NCBI GenBank assembly: GCA_002479645.1
Contig: DLOO01000071.1
Span: 38,818-47,632 of the forward strand
Length of the DNA stretch: 8,815 bases
Reading direction: 5' to 3'
Source: Lachnoclostridium sp. UBA7482
GTDB taxonomy: Bacteria; Bacillota; Clostridia; Lachnospirales; Lachnospiraceae
The notes below the pieces were generated by a model that was not told the DNA's origin, did no database searches, and was given only the letters and a program-made list of their open reading frames with translations. The position numbers were made by a program, and so were the translations under genes. Below, piece after piece: positions 1 through 5,546 of this stretch (its first letter is position 1; each line of letters begins with the position of its first letter).

Positions 1-822
1 CTGCCACTGGCTGTCATCCAGCTCGCCGGTACGAATCTTCTGGGAATCCACATGGGAGTGCATAGCCAGGATACGGTTCACCAGCTGCACCTTACTCATC
101 TCCAAACTGAAGATTGCGGTCGGCACCTGATTCCTTACCGCAATATACTCTGCAAGGTTCAATACAAATGCGGTCTTGCCCATAGACGGACGTCCCGCAA
201 TCAGAATCAGGTCGGAGGGCTGCAGACCTGCCGTACGATAATCGAGATCGTAAAATCCGGTGGAAATACCGGTAACCGCGCCTCGGTTGCTCGCCGCCGC
301 CTCAATATTCTCTAATGCCTTAACAACGATTTCACTAATCGGCGTCATATCGCTTGTCTGCTTCGACTGCAGCAGTGTGAAAATGTCCTTTTCCGCACGT
401 GCAAAAAGCTCTGAAACCTCTTCCTTATCCAGATAACAGCTGTTCACCAACCCTTCTGATACGCGGATAAACCGGCGAAGCTGAGATTTTTCCTGAACAA
501 TGTTTGCATAATATTTGACATTTGCCGAAGTCGGAACCACATCTACGAGATTACTCAGATACGCAAGAGAGGACAACTCCTCCGGTACCTGACGAAGGCG
601 CAGCTTCTCCTGAATGGTAATCAGGTCGGCCTCAATTCCGCTCTGGTAAAGCTCCACCAGAACAGAGAAGAAAACACCCAGCTGCTTCTCGTAAAAATCC
701 TCATCCGTCAGTATTTCGGAAGCGGTCAGAATTGCTTCGCGATCCATCATCATGGAACCGATTACCGACTGCTCTGCTTCTGTACTGTGAGGCATTATTT
801 TTTTGATTAGTGCGTCATCCAT
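1..822 (-). CDS. dnaB: Replicative DNA helicase DnaB (DnaC in Bacillus naming), N-terminal 274 residues; C-terminus beyond window
   Basis: Hexameric ATP-driven helicase that unwinds DNA at the replication fork and binds primase. The visible part begins MDDALIKKIMPHSTEAEQSV. It contains the N-terminal helical domain (about residues 10-115, including the typical EAEQSVIGSMM stretch), the linker, and the start of the RecA-like ATPase domain. The Walker A motif GRPSMGKTA lies at about residues 210-218 (Lys216), and FSLEMS with the predicted catalytic Glu241 follows. Walker B and the DNA-binding loops lie beyond position 1, so roughly 170 residues of a usual 440-450 are missing. The ATG is placed immediately after the rplI stop codon (TAAATG). 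A GAGGG ribosome binding site at 830-834 sits seven bases upstream, inside rplI, which suggests translational coupling. It is the third gene of gdpP-rplI-dnaB, a conserved order in Firmicutes. No frameshift or missing motif is seen. Confidence 0.97.
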   Translation of the reverse strand, partial: MDDALIKKIMPHSTEAEQSVIGSMMMDREAILTASEILTDEDFYEKQLGVFFSVLVELYQSGIEADLITIQEKLRLRQVPEELSSLAYLSNLVDVVPTSANVKYYANIVQEKSQLRRFIRVSEGLVNSCYLDKEEVSELFARAEKDIFTLLQSKQTSDMTPISEIVVKALENIEAAASNRGAVTGISTGFYDLDYRTAGLQPSDLILIAGRPSMGKTAFVLNLAEYIAVRNQVPTAIFSLEMSKVQLVNRILAMHSHVDSQKIRTGELDDSQWQ

Positions 823-1269
823 TTAGTTTCCCTCAACCTTGACCGTAAGCTCAGCGGTAACCTGGGGATGCAGCTTAACGCCTGCCGTAAAGGTTCCCTC
901 ATTCTTAATCGCAGCAGCCAAAACCAGCTTCTTCTTATCAACCTCCAGACCCAGCTGCTGCTTCACAGCCTCCGCAATTTCCTTTGCGGAAACGGAGCCA
1001 AATACGCGTCCGTTCTCACCGGTCTTAATCGGTACGGTTACGGAGCTGCCGTTAATCTTAGCGCCCAGTGCCTGCGCTGCCTCAAGCTGCTCCTTCTCCA
1101 GCTTCGCCTGCGCTGCCTTCTGCAGCTTCAGGTCATTCATATTCTTCGCATTTGCCTCAACGCCGAGCTTCTTCGGCAGAAGAAAATTGCGTGCATATCC
1201 GTCGCTGACGTCTACAACGTCGCCCTTCTTTCCGTGCGTTTTTACATCCTGCAATAAAATTACTTTCAT
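823..1269 (-). CDS. rplI: 50S ribosomal protein L9 (bL9)
   Basis: Structural protein of the large ribosomal subunit that binds 23S rRNA near the L1 stalk. At 148 residues it has the normal family length. The N-terminal RNA-binding domain (about 1-50) carries the L9 signature around [11 protein letters not shown] (residues 24-34). The connecting helix is rich in Lys, Gln, Glu and Ala (about 41-76). The C-terminal domain (about 78-148) contains [18 protein letters not shown]. The start ATG overlaps the gdpP stop codon as ATGA. An AGGAGG ribosome binding site at 1279-1284 is nine bases upstream, inside gdpP. The stop codon TAA directly abuts the dnaB ATG. No separate promoter is evident, so it is expected to be made from the gdpP transcript. 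Identification is firm. Confidence 0.98.
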   Translation of the reverse strand: MKVILLQDVKTHGKKGDVVDVSDGYARNFLLPKKLGVEANAKNMNDLKLQKAAQAKLEKEQLEAAQALGAKINGSSVTVPIKTGENGRVFGSVSAKEIAEAVKQQLGLEVDKKKLVLAAAIKNEGTFTAGVKLHPQVTAELTVKVEGN

Positions 1270-3326
1270 TTCAGTTCTCCTCCTTCTATCATTCCGTTAA
1301 GCACTGCCTTCACGCGATCCATCGCCTCGCCGACGGTAACATCCGTAAGCTGCGCCCCTGCCACGCTCATATGACCGCCGCCATTTCCAAGACGCTCCAT
1401 AACAACCTGTACATTTACCTCGTCGATGGAACGTGCACTGATAAATATCCTGCCCTTATACTCAGTAAATACAAAGGACGCCTTGATTCCCTGAATCTCC
1501 ATCAGCTCGTTTGCAATCTGTGCTCCGAGGATGGTCGGTGATTCTACTCCCTCCGGGATGCATTCGGCAAATGCGTAATTTCCCCGGAAGATTTCGGTAT
1601 TGCTGATTGCCTTCGCCTTTTGCAGGTATTCGGTCATATCCGTGCGGAATGCCTTTCGGATACGCGTAACATCGGCGCCGCTTCTTCTCAAAAATGCAGC
1701 TGCCTCGAAGGTTCTGACGCCGGTTTTGGTCAGGAAATTGTTGGTATCAATCATAATGCCCGCATACATTGCCTCTGCCTCCAGAGGACGAAGCTTCAGA
1801 CCGTCGCCGATATACTGCAAAATCTCGGCAACAAGCTCGCAGGCGGAAGATGCATACGGCTCAATGTACGACAATGCGGTATTTTCCAACGAATCGGAAG
1901 CACGGCGGTGATGATCCAGAACAATCACATGGTCAATCCGGTCAAAAAGCACCGGACACTCTGTGAGGCCGGGACGATTCACATCCACAACTATCAGAAG
2001 AGAACTCTGCTTCGCCATTTCCTGCGCCTTCAGGTTACTGATAAACAAATCCTCCGCGTAGTCCGGATTATTAAAGAAGCGGCCGGTCATCGGACGCAGC
2101 TGACTTCCGATTTCATTCAAAACGATGTAGGCTCTCTTGCCCAAATGCTTCGCGACGCGGTAAATACCGATTGCGGAACCAAAGGAATCCACATCCCCAT
2201 TGGCATGACCCATAATAAATACCTCGTCGGTTGCTTCAATCAGCTCGCGAAGCGCCTGTGCCTTCATTCGAGCCTTTACCCGGGTATTTTTCTCAACGGA
2301 CTCACTCTTGCCGCCGTAATAACTGATATTTTCGCCATCCTTGACAACAACCTGATCACCGCCTCTGCCAAGAGCCAGGTCAATCGCTGCTCTTGCGTAC
2401 TCATACCCTTTCAGATACGAATCCGCATTGACGCCCAGCCCCATACTAATGGTAATCGCAGTCTCGCCGCCGGTTACATTTACGGAACGAACCTCCTCGA
2501 GAATCGAGAATTTCCTCTCATCGAGTTCGGCAAGATACTTATTCTGAAATACAAAGAAATATTTGTCCTTCTCAAGCTTCTTGATAACCGCATCGATATT
2601 CTGCATGTACATGTTAATCTTACGGTCAAGCAGCGCCATCAAAAGGGAACGCTTTACCTCGTCAACCGTCTCCAGAACCTCATCGTAATTATCGAGATAG
2701 AGAAGACCGATAATCTGACGGCGGTCAAAGCTCTCCTGACGAAGCGCCAGCATGTCCGTCTCATCATTCAGGTAAATCGCAATCAGTTTTTCAGTCTGTC
2801 CCTTGCGGTTTACAAACCCGAGCTTCTGCATCTCCTCGTCAAATTCGGGCGTCTCCATCATGCGGAGCGTAACCTCGTAATTCCGTCCTTCGAGCTCCGC
2901 ATGGTAAACGCGGTCTTCCATGTCGTACTTTGGAAGGGAAAATGCCTTCACTTCCGGTAAGAGATCACGAATCGCATAGCCTGCCTTGCTGCGTCCGGTA
3001 GCTGCGCAGAATTCGTCGTTTCCCCACAGAAGCATACCGTCCGCCCCCAAAATACCATAGGGTGTGTGCAGTTCCTTGAGCATCTTCCTCTGCAGCTGCC
3101 CGTAGTCCATCGCAAAATCCACATACTCTTTCAGGATGTACTTTTTGCGCAGCAGATACATCGTCAGGGTTGCCCCAAAATACAGAACCGTAACGGAGAG
3201 TACTACCCATGCGGCGTTCTTGTTAACTATAATCAAAACAATGCCGGTAAGCAGCCACAAAACCGATAACAATAACGGCCATAACAAATATACTCTGAGT
3301 TTTCCTTTGACCTTTTGTTTATTCAT
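1266..3326 (-). CDS. gdpP: GdpP/YybT-type cyclic-di-AMP phosphodiesterase, membrane-anchored, PAS-GGDEF(degenerate)-DHH-DHHA1
   Basis: Hydrolyses cyclic di-AMP to pApA in GdpP relatives, linking it to potassium, osmotic and cell-wall control. The 686-residue product has two N-terminal membrane segments (about 10-34 and 38-59) and a PAS region (about 86-180). A GGDEF-like domain (about 201-334) has its signature decayed to EKDKY (252-256), so cyclase activity is not expected. The DHH domain keeps its metal ligands: H374, D378 and D380 in HANGDVD, D448 in VVDVNR, DHH at 471-473, and D527 in MIDTNN. The DHHA1 domain ends with the [12 protein letters not shown] motif (647-658). Start choice: ATG at 3324-3326 has GGGGAGG at 3331-3337 and precedes the usual short cytoplasmic head. 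An in-frame ATG at 3389 would add 21 non-membrane residues, lacks a clear ribosome binding site, and falls inside a leader hairpin. It is the first gene of the operon with rplI and dnaB and overlaps rplI by four bases. Confidence 0.96.
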   Translation of the reverse strand: MNKQKVKGKLRVYLLWPLLLSVLWLLTGIVLIIVNKNAAWVVLSVTVLYFGATLTMYLLRKKYILKEYVDFAMDYGQLQRKMLKELHTPYGILGADGMLLWGNDEFCAATGRSKAGYAIRDLLPEVKAFSLPKYDMEDRVYHAELEGRNYEVTLRMMETPEFDEEMQKLGFVNRKGQTEKLIAIYLNDETDMLALRQESFDRRQIIGLLYLDNYDEVLETVDEVKRSLLMALLDRKINMYMQNIDAVIKKLEKDKYFFVFQNKYLAELDERKFSILEEVRSVNVTGGETAITISMGLGVNADSYLKGYEYARAAIDLALGRGGDQVVVKDGENISYYGGKSESVEKNTRVKARMKAQALRELIEATDEVFIMGHANGDVDSFGSAIGIYRVAKHLGKRAYIVLNEIGSQLRPMTGRFFNNPDYAEDLFISNLKAQEMAKQSSLLIVVDVNRPGLTECPVLFDRIDHVIVLDHHRRASDSLENTALSYIEPYASSACELVAEILQYIGDGLKLRPLEAEAMYAGIMIDTNNFLTKTGVRTFEAAAFLRRSGADVTRIRKAFRTDMTEYLQKAKAISNTEIFRGNYAFAECIPEGVESPTILGAQIANELMEIQGIKASFVFTEYKGRIFISARSIDEVNVQVVMERLGNGGGHMSVAGAQLTDVTVGEAMDRVKAVLNGMIEGGELK

Positions 3327-3370
3327 GGAACCTCCCCATTGAAAACATCCGCGGAAATCCCGTTCGCTCC

Positions 3371-3397
3371 CGCAAATGCGAATTTGCATTAAATGCG
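3371..3397 (-). repeat. Inverted and direct repeats in the gdpP leader
   Basis: Read on the minus strand, GCAAAT-TCGC-ATTTGC (3387-3372) forms a six-base-pair hairpin with a four-base loop. The sequence CGCATTT also occurs twice in the same orientation (3397-3391 and 3380-3374). GCAT-TTA-ATGC (3396-3386) offers a smaller, partly overlapping hairpin. If the promoter proposed just upstream is right, these sit at the very 5' end of the gdpP mRNA. They could be an mRNA-stabilising stem or an operator. The stem is short and A/T-rich, so chance cannot be excluded. Confidence 0.4.
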
Positions 3398-3402
3398 TCT
3401 AT

Positions 3403-3431
3403 AGTTTACCATACTTGCGCCGAATTGAATA
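3403..3431 (-). promoter_or_regulatory. Candidate promoter for gdpP-rplI-dnaB
   Basis: On the minus strand, TGGTAAACT (-10 hexamer TAAACT at 3403-3408, TGG at 3409-3411) resembles an extended -10 element. Seventeen bases upstream is TATTCA (3426-3431), a weak -35 with three of six consensus bases. Transcription would begin near 3394-3397, giving a leader of about 70 bases before the gdpP ATG. It is the best match in the CDF-gdpP gap but far from perfect. The T-run at 3433-3439 (plus strand) is an A-run on the transcribed strand, so it is not a terminator for the upstream gene, and read-through from that gene remains possible. Confidence 0.4.
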
Positions 3432-3445
3432 CCTTTTTTTGCGCA

Positions 3446-4378
3446 TTATTTTTCCGCCGTCGTTGGATTCACATGCACCATAATGTGCTTCACATCCGGA
3501 AAATTCTCCTCGATGGAATCATGTACCGCTTCCGCAATTTCATGAGCCTCCGCCAGCGTCTGACTGCCGTCTGCCTTAATCTCCAGCTCCACATAGATGC
3601 GATTGCCGAATACGCGCGTCCGCAGCAAATCAATTCCCAGTACGCCGGGCTGCGCCGCAATATGCTTACGAAGCTGATTTTCAAGTGCCTCATCACACGC
3701 TTTATCCACCATTTTGTCGATGGCGTCCTTGAAAATATCATACGCCGCCTTTGCGATAAATACGCAAATCACCAAACTCGCAAGCGGGTCCATAATCGGC
3801 AGACCGAGTCTCGCGCCGCCGATACCGACCAGTGCGCCGATAGAAGACAGCGCATCCGAACGGTGATGCCATGCATCCGCCGTCAGCGCGCCGGAACGAA
3901 TCCGTTCCGCATTGATTTTCGTATACCAGAACATGAATTCTTTTGTAATAATCGAAATCACTGCCGCCGCCAAGGCAAGCAGACCCGGTACGGTCAGGTC
4001 GCCTGCTTTGCCGGACGCCAGCGTACGAACCGCACTGTAGGCAATCCCCAGTCCGGTTGCAAGCAGAATCGTTGCCAGCACAATGGCAGCCACGCATTCC
4101 ATCCTCTCATGTCCGTAAGGATGCTCCTTGTCGGACTCTCTGCCCGACGCCTTTACCCCAATCATCACAATAATCGTACTGAATACATCCGACGCCGAGT
4201 GTACCGCATCACTGAGCATAGCACCCGAATGTGCCGCAATCCCGGCGAAAAACTTAAACGCCGCCAGAAGCACATTCCCGACAATGCTTACAAGCGAGAC
4301 CCTCATCGCAACCCGTTCAAATTGTTCACTGACGCCGGATTGTCTGCCGCACTCCGAATTTTTTACTTTGCTGCTCAC
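3446..4378 (-). CDS. Cation diffusion facilitator (CDF) family divalent metal exporter
   Basis: Predicted membrane antiporter that moves divalent metal ions out of the cytoplasm in exchange for protons. The 310-residue protein has about six membrane segments over residues 25-220 and a soluble C-terminal dimerisation domain (about 225-305). Metal-site motifs are clear: H60-x3-D64 in SDAVHSASD (TM2) and H171-x3-D175 in HHRSD (TM5), plus HPYGHERME (86-94) after TM2. A two-His, two-Asp site resembles zinc-type CDF proteins rather than manganese ones, so zinc (possibly Co or Cd) is the inferred substrate. Start: GTG at 4376-4378 has AGGAGG at 4389-4394, ten bases upstream. Alternatives are an ATG at 4422-4424, an ATG 21 bases further upstream, and a TTG at 4466-4468. 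None has a well-spaced ribosome binding site, and they would add a non-conserved head. It lies between the deacetylase gene and gdpP, with 119 bases to gdpP. Confidence 0.92.
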   Translation of the reverse strand: MSSKVKNSECGRQSGVSEQFERVAMRVSLVSIVGNVLLAAFKFFAGIAAHSGAMLSDAVHSASDVFSTIIVMIGVKASGRESDKEHPYGHERMECVAAIVLATILLATGLGIAYSAVRTLASGKAGDLTVPGLLALAAAVISIITKEFMFWYTKINAERIRSGALTADAWHHRSDALSSIGALVGIGGARLGLPIMDPLASLVICVFIAKAAYDIFKDAIDKMVDKACDEALENQLRKHIAAQPGVLGIDLLRTRVFGNRIYVELEIKADGSQTLAEAHEIAEAVHDSIEENFPDVKHIMVHVNPTTAEK

Positions 4379-4394
4379 CGAATACTTTCCTCCT
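4376..4394 (-). promoter_or_regulatory. Ribosome binding site that decides the GTG start of the CDF gene
   Basis: AGGAGG at 4389-4394 (minus strand) is followed after ten bases by GTG at 4376-4378. It is the only strong Shine-Dalgarno sequence near any possible start of this gene. Choosing it shortens the longest possible reading frame by 30 residues. It lies immediately after the inverted repeats at 4402-4431, so a leader structure could influence its accessibility. Confidence 0.75.
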
Positions 4395-4401
4395 GCAAGT
4401 A

Positions 4402-4431
4402 AAACCGGAAGCATTTGCCGAAACCGGTTTC
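4402..4431 (-). repeat. 12-base palindrome with an overlapping alternative stem in front of the CDF ribosome binding site
   Basis: GAAACCGGTTTC at 4420-4431 is a perfect 12-base palindrome. Its AAACCGG half (minus strand, 4430-4424) can alternatively pair with CCGGTTT (4408-4402), forming a seven-base-pair stem with a 15-base loop that ends seven bases before AGGAGG. A perfect palindrome between promoter and start could be an operator for a dimeric repressor, for example a metal sensor. The alternative pairing would suit RNA-level control. No known box was recognised. Confidence 0.5.
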
Positions 4432-4458
4432 TCATTTCCCCTGTCGTTTTCAATACGC

Positions 4459-4547
4459 AATCCTGCAAAGGCTTATTATCTCAGCATATGCCCCAAACTG
4501 CATTTCGTGCAGGATTTTCTTCCCCGGACGCTCGCCCCTCCGGAAGA
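4459..4547 (-). repeat. Cluster of inverted repeats between the deacetylase and CDF genes
   Basis: Three pairings are visible. The arms 4459-4467 and 4508-4516 are perfect nine-base inverted repeats (AATCCTGCA/TGCAGGATT) enclosing 40 bases. CTGCA/TGCAG at 4498-4502 and 4508-4512 forms a small hairpin with a five-base loop that competes for the same arm. TCTTCC/GGAAGA at 4518-4523 and 4542-4547 extends inward by three more pairs after a two-base bulge. None is followed by a T-run on the transcribed strand, so they are not classic intrinsic terminators. Together they occupy much of the 210-base gap and could belong to a structured RNA. Confidence 0.45.
4475..4483 (-). promoter_or_regulatory. 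Possible extended -10 promoter for the CDF gene
   Basis: TGAGATAAT on the minus strand matches the extended -10 pattern TGnTATAAT at all but one informative position. No convincing -35 hexamer is found 16-18 bases upstream. Initiation near 4467-4469 would give a leader of about 90 bases carrying the palindrome at 4420-4431. The gene could instead be expressed by read-through from the strong promoter in front of the deacetylase gene. Confidence 0.35.
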
Positions 4548-4588
4548 TTCTTCCATCCCGCGTCGTTGACAAGCGCCATAGAACCGTG

Positions 4589-5431
4589 TTATGCCTCCGT
4601 ATGAAGTGTCTCCCCCGGCCGGATGTTGTAAACCCTTCCGTTTAAGAAGAACCACAGTTCATAAGCCGTCGGATTGGTTACGATGCTGCCGTCGACGCTA
4701 AACAAAAGCTTCTTAAATGCATCCTGGTAGTCGTAAATCTCCATATTGGTTGCATACCAGATTTCATCACGTCCGGACATATATTCTGCAAACTTCTCGA
4801 TAACCTCCCAGTTATCGCGTTCCTCAAACTCATAGCTGTGTCCCCACAAATAGAACATCTGCGGTCTTCCCCAGCCCGAGCCTTCGACAAATCTCTTCGC
4901 AAGGTTCATCAGCTCCGGGTCGGCATGATGGCATGTTGCCGGCAGACGCATCCAGTCGCCCGGCATGTCGAAATTATGAGTGGAATGCACGGTTCTCGAA
5001 TAAACGATTCCGACGCTTCTCATGCTTGCAACAACATCGTCATTGTAGGTTCCGTACGGGTATGCCATGCCGCGGACAATCCTTCCGAACTGCTTTTCAA
5101 GCGTCTGGCGATCCTCAAGCAAATCCTTGGTACACATATGAACCGGCATATGGTCAAGCCACGGATGGGTCGAACCATGTACCGCAACCTCCACGTCATC
5201 CCCCTGATAAAGCGCCGTTACCCGGGACTCGCTCATTCTTCGGTGAACCTGTCCGGCAGGATAAACGGTTCCCTCCGGCGCATACTGACCGCTGTTTAAG
5301 TTAAATGTAATCTTCATTCCGTATTTTCTGACGATTTCCAGAAGCTTTGTATCCTGCTCCACACCGTCATCGTAACTCAATGTACATGCCTTTTCTCTTC
5401 CGCCCGGGAAGCGCATAAATACCTGTGCCAT
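4589..5431 (-). CDS. Polysaccharide deacetylase family protein (NodB-like, CE4 fold), apparently cytoplasmic
   Basis: Family members use a bound metal to remove N- or O-acetyl groups from sugars such as peptidoglycan GlcNAc or chitin oligomers; the substrate here is unknown. The 280-residue protein carries the NodB motifs. SYDDG (19-23) has catalytic-base candidate D21 and metal ligand D22. H85-G-S-T-H89 supplies the two metal histidines. AYPYGTYN (123-130) is a form of motif 3 without the usual preceding Arg. LWGHSYE (195-201) has the late His198. About 80 residues follow the core, ending in a segment around ELWFFLNGRVYNIRPGE. There is no signal peptide or membrane anchor, unlike cell-wall deacetylases, so an intracellular sugar or non-classical substrate is possible. 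The ATG has GGAGG at 5438-5442, six bases upstream. It is probably the first gene of its transcript, from the promoter at 5498-5526. Confidence 0.88.
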   Translation of the reverse strand: MAQVFMRFPGGREKACTLSYDDGVEQDTKLLEIVRKYGMKITFNLNSGQYAPEGTVYPAGQVHRRMSESRVTALYQGDDVEVAVHGSTHPWLDHMPVHMCTKDLLEDRQTLEKQFGRIVRGMAYPYGTYNDDVVASMRSVGIVYSRTVHSTHNFDMPGDWMRLPATCHHADPELMNLAKRFVEGSGWGRPQMFYLWGHSYEFEERDNWEVIEKFAEYMSGRDEIWYATNMEIYDYQDAFKKLLFSVDGSIVTNPTAYELWFFLNGRVYNIRPGETLHTEA

Positions 5432-5460
5432 GGTTTACCTCCGTTATAAATCAAATGCTC

Positions 5461-5488
5461 GGTTTTGCGGCTTTTCAGGCTCAAAACC
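5461..5488 (-). repeat. Stem-loop at the 5' end of the deacetylase leader
   Basis: The arms GGTTTTG (5488-5482, minus strand) and CAAAACC (5467-5461) are perfect seven-base inverted repeats with a 14-base loop. They start within a few bases of the predicted transcription start. Such a 5' stem may protect the mRNA or act as an operator. No known riboswitch was recognised, and the ribosome binding site at 5438-5442 is outside the stem. Confidence 0.5.
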
Positions 5489-5497
5489 ATATGGAAT

Positions 5498-5526
5498 ATT
5501 ATACCATTTTTCAAAATCGGTGTAAA
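5498..5526 (-). promoter_or_regulatory. Strong sigma-A type promoter for the deacetylase gene
   Basis: On the minus strand, TTTACA (5521-5526) is a -35 with one mismatch. It is followed after 17 bases by TATAAT (5498-5503), a perfect -10, preceded by TGG (5504-5506), which completes an extended -10. Expected transcription start is about 5489-5491, leaving a leader of roughly 60 bases before the ATG at 5431. It begins about 20 bases past the stop codon of the ABC exporter gene and separates the two transcription units. Confidence 0.85.
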
Positions 5527-5546
5527 GAACCGCTTTGCTCTCCGTC

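Noticed and set aside
201..335. GGDEF-like domain of GdpP as an active diguanylate cyclase (residue numbers of the protein, gene at 1266-3326)
   Set aside because: The signature is EKDKY instead of GGDEF, as expected for the degenerate domain of this family.
1620..2960. Long open frame (446 codons) on the plus strand
   Set aside because: It lies entirely antisense to gdpP, whose domains and motifs are unmistakable. The translation has no recognisable domain, and codon bias of the real gene commonly keeps an opposing frame open.
3425..4402. Plus-strand open frame of 325 codons opposite the CDF gene
   Set aside because: It is the shadow of a well-supported transporter. Its translation is rich in Arg, His, Cys and Asn with no domain.
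4518..4547. Bulged hairpin after the deacetylase gene as an intrinsic terminator
   Set aside because: The stem is reasonable, but on the transcribed strand it is followed by AAAATCC, not a U-tract.
4481..4579. Possible 32-residue small protein on the minus strand between the deacetylase and CDF genes (starts MALVNDAGWKNLPEG)
   Set aside because: The nearest GGAGG is 14 bases from its ATG and overlaps the end of the deacetylase gene. The peptide has no recognisable feature, and its frame runs through the inverted repeats. Chance is the simplest explanation without conservation data.
5514..5533. Short CGGT/ACCG hairpin followed by ATTTT after the ABC exporter as a terminator
   Set aside because: There are only four base pairs and a weak U-run, and it overlaps the -35 of the next promoter. 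It is too weak to call.
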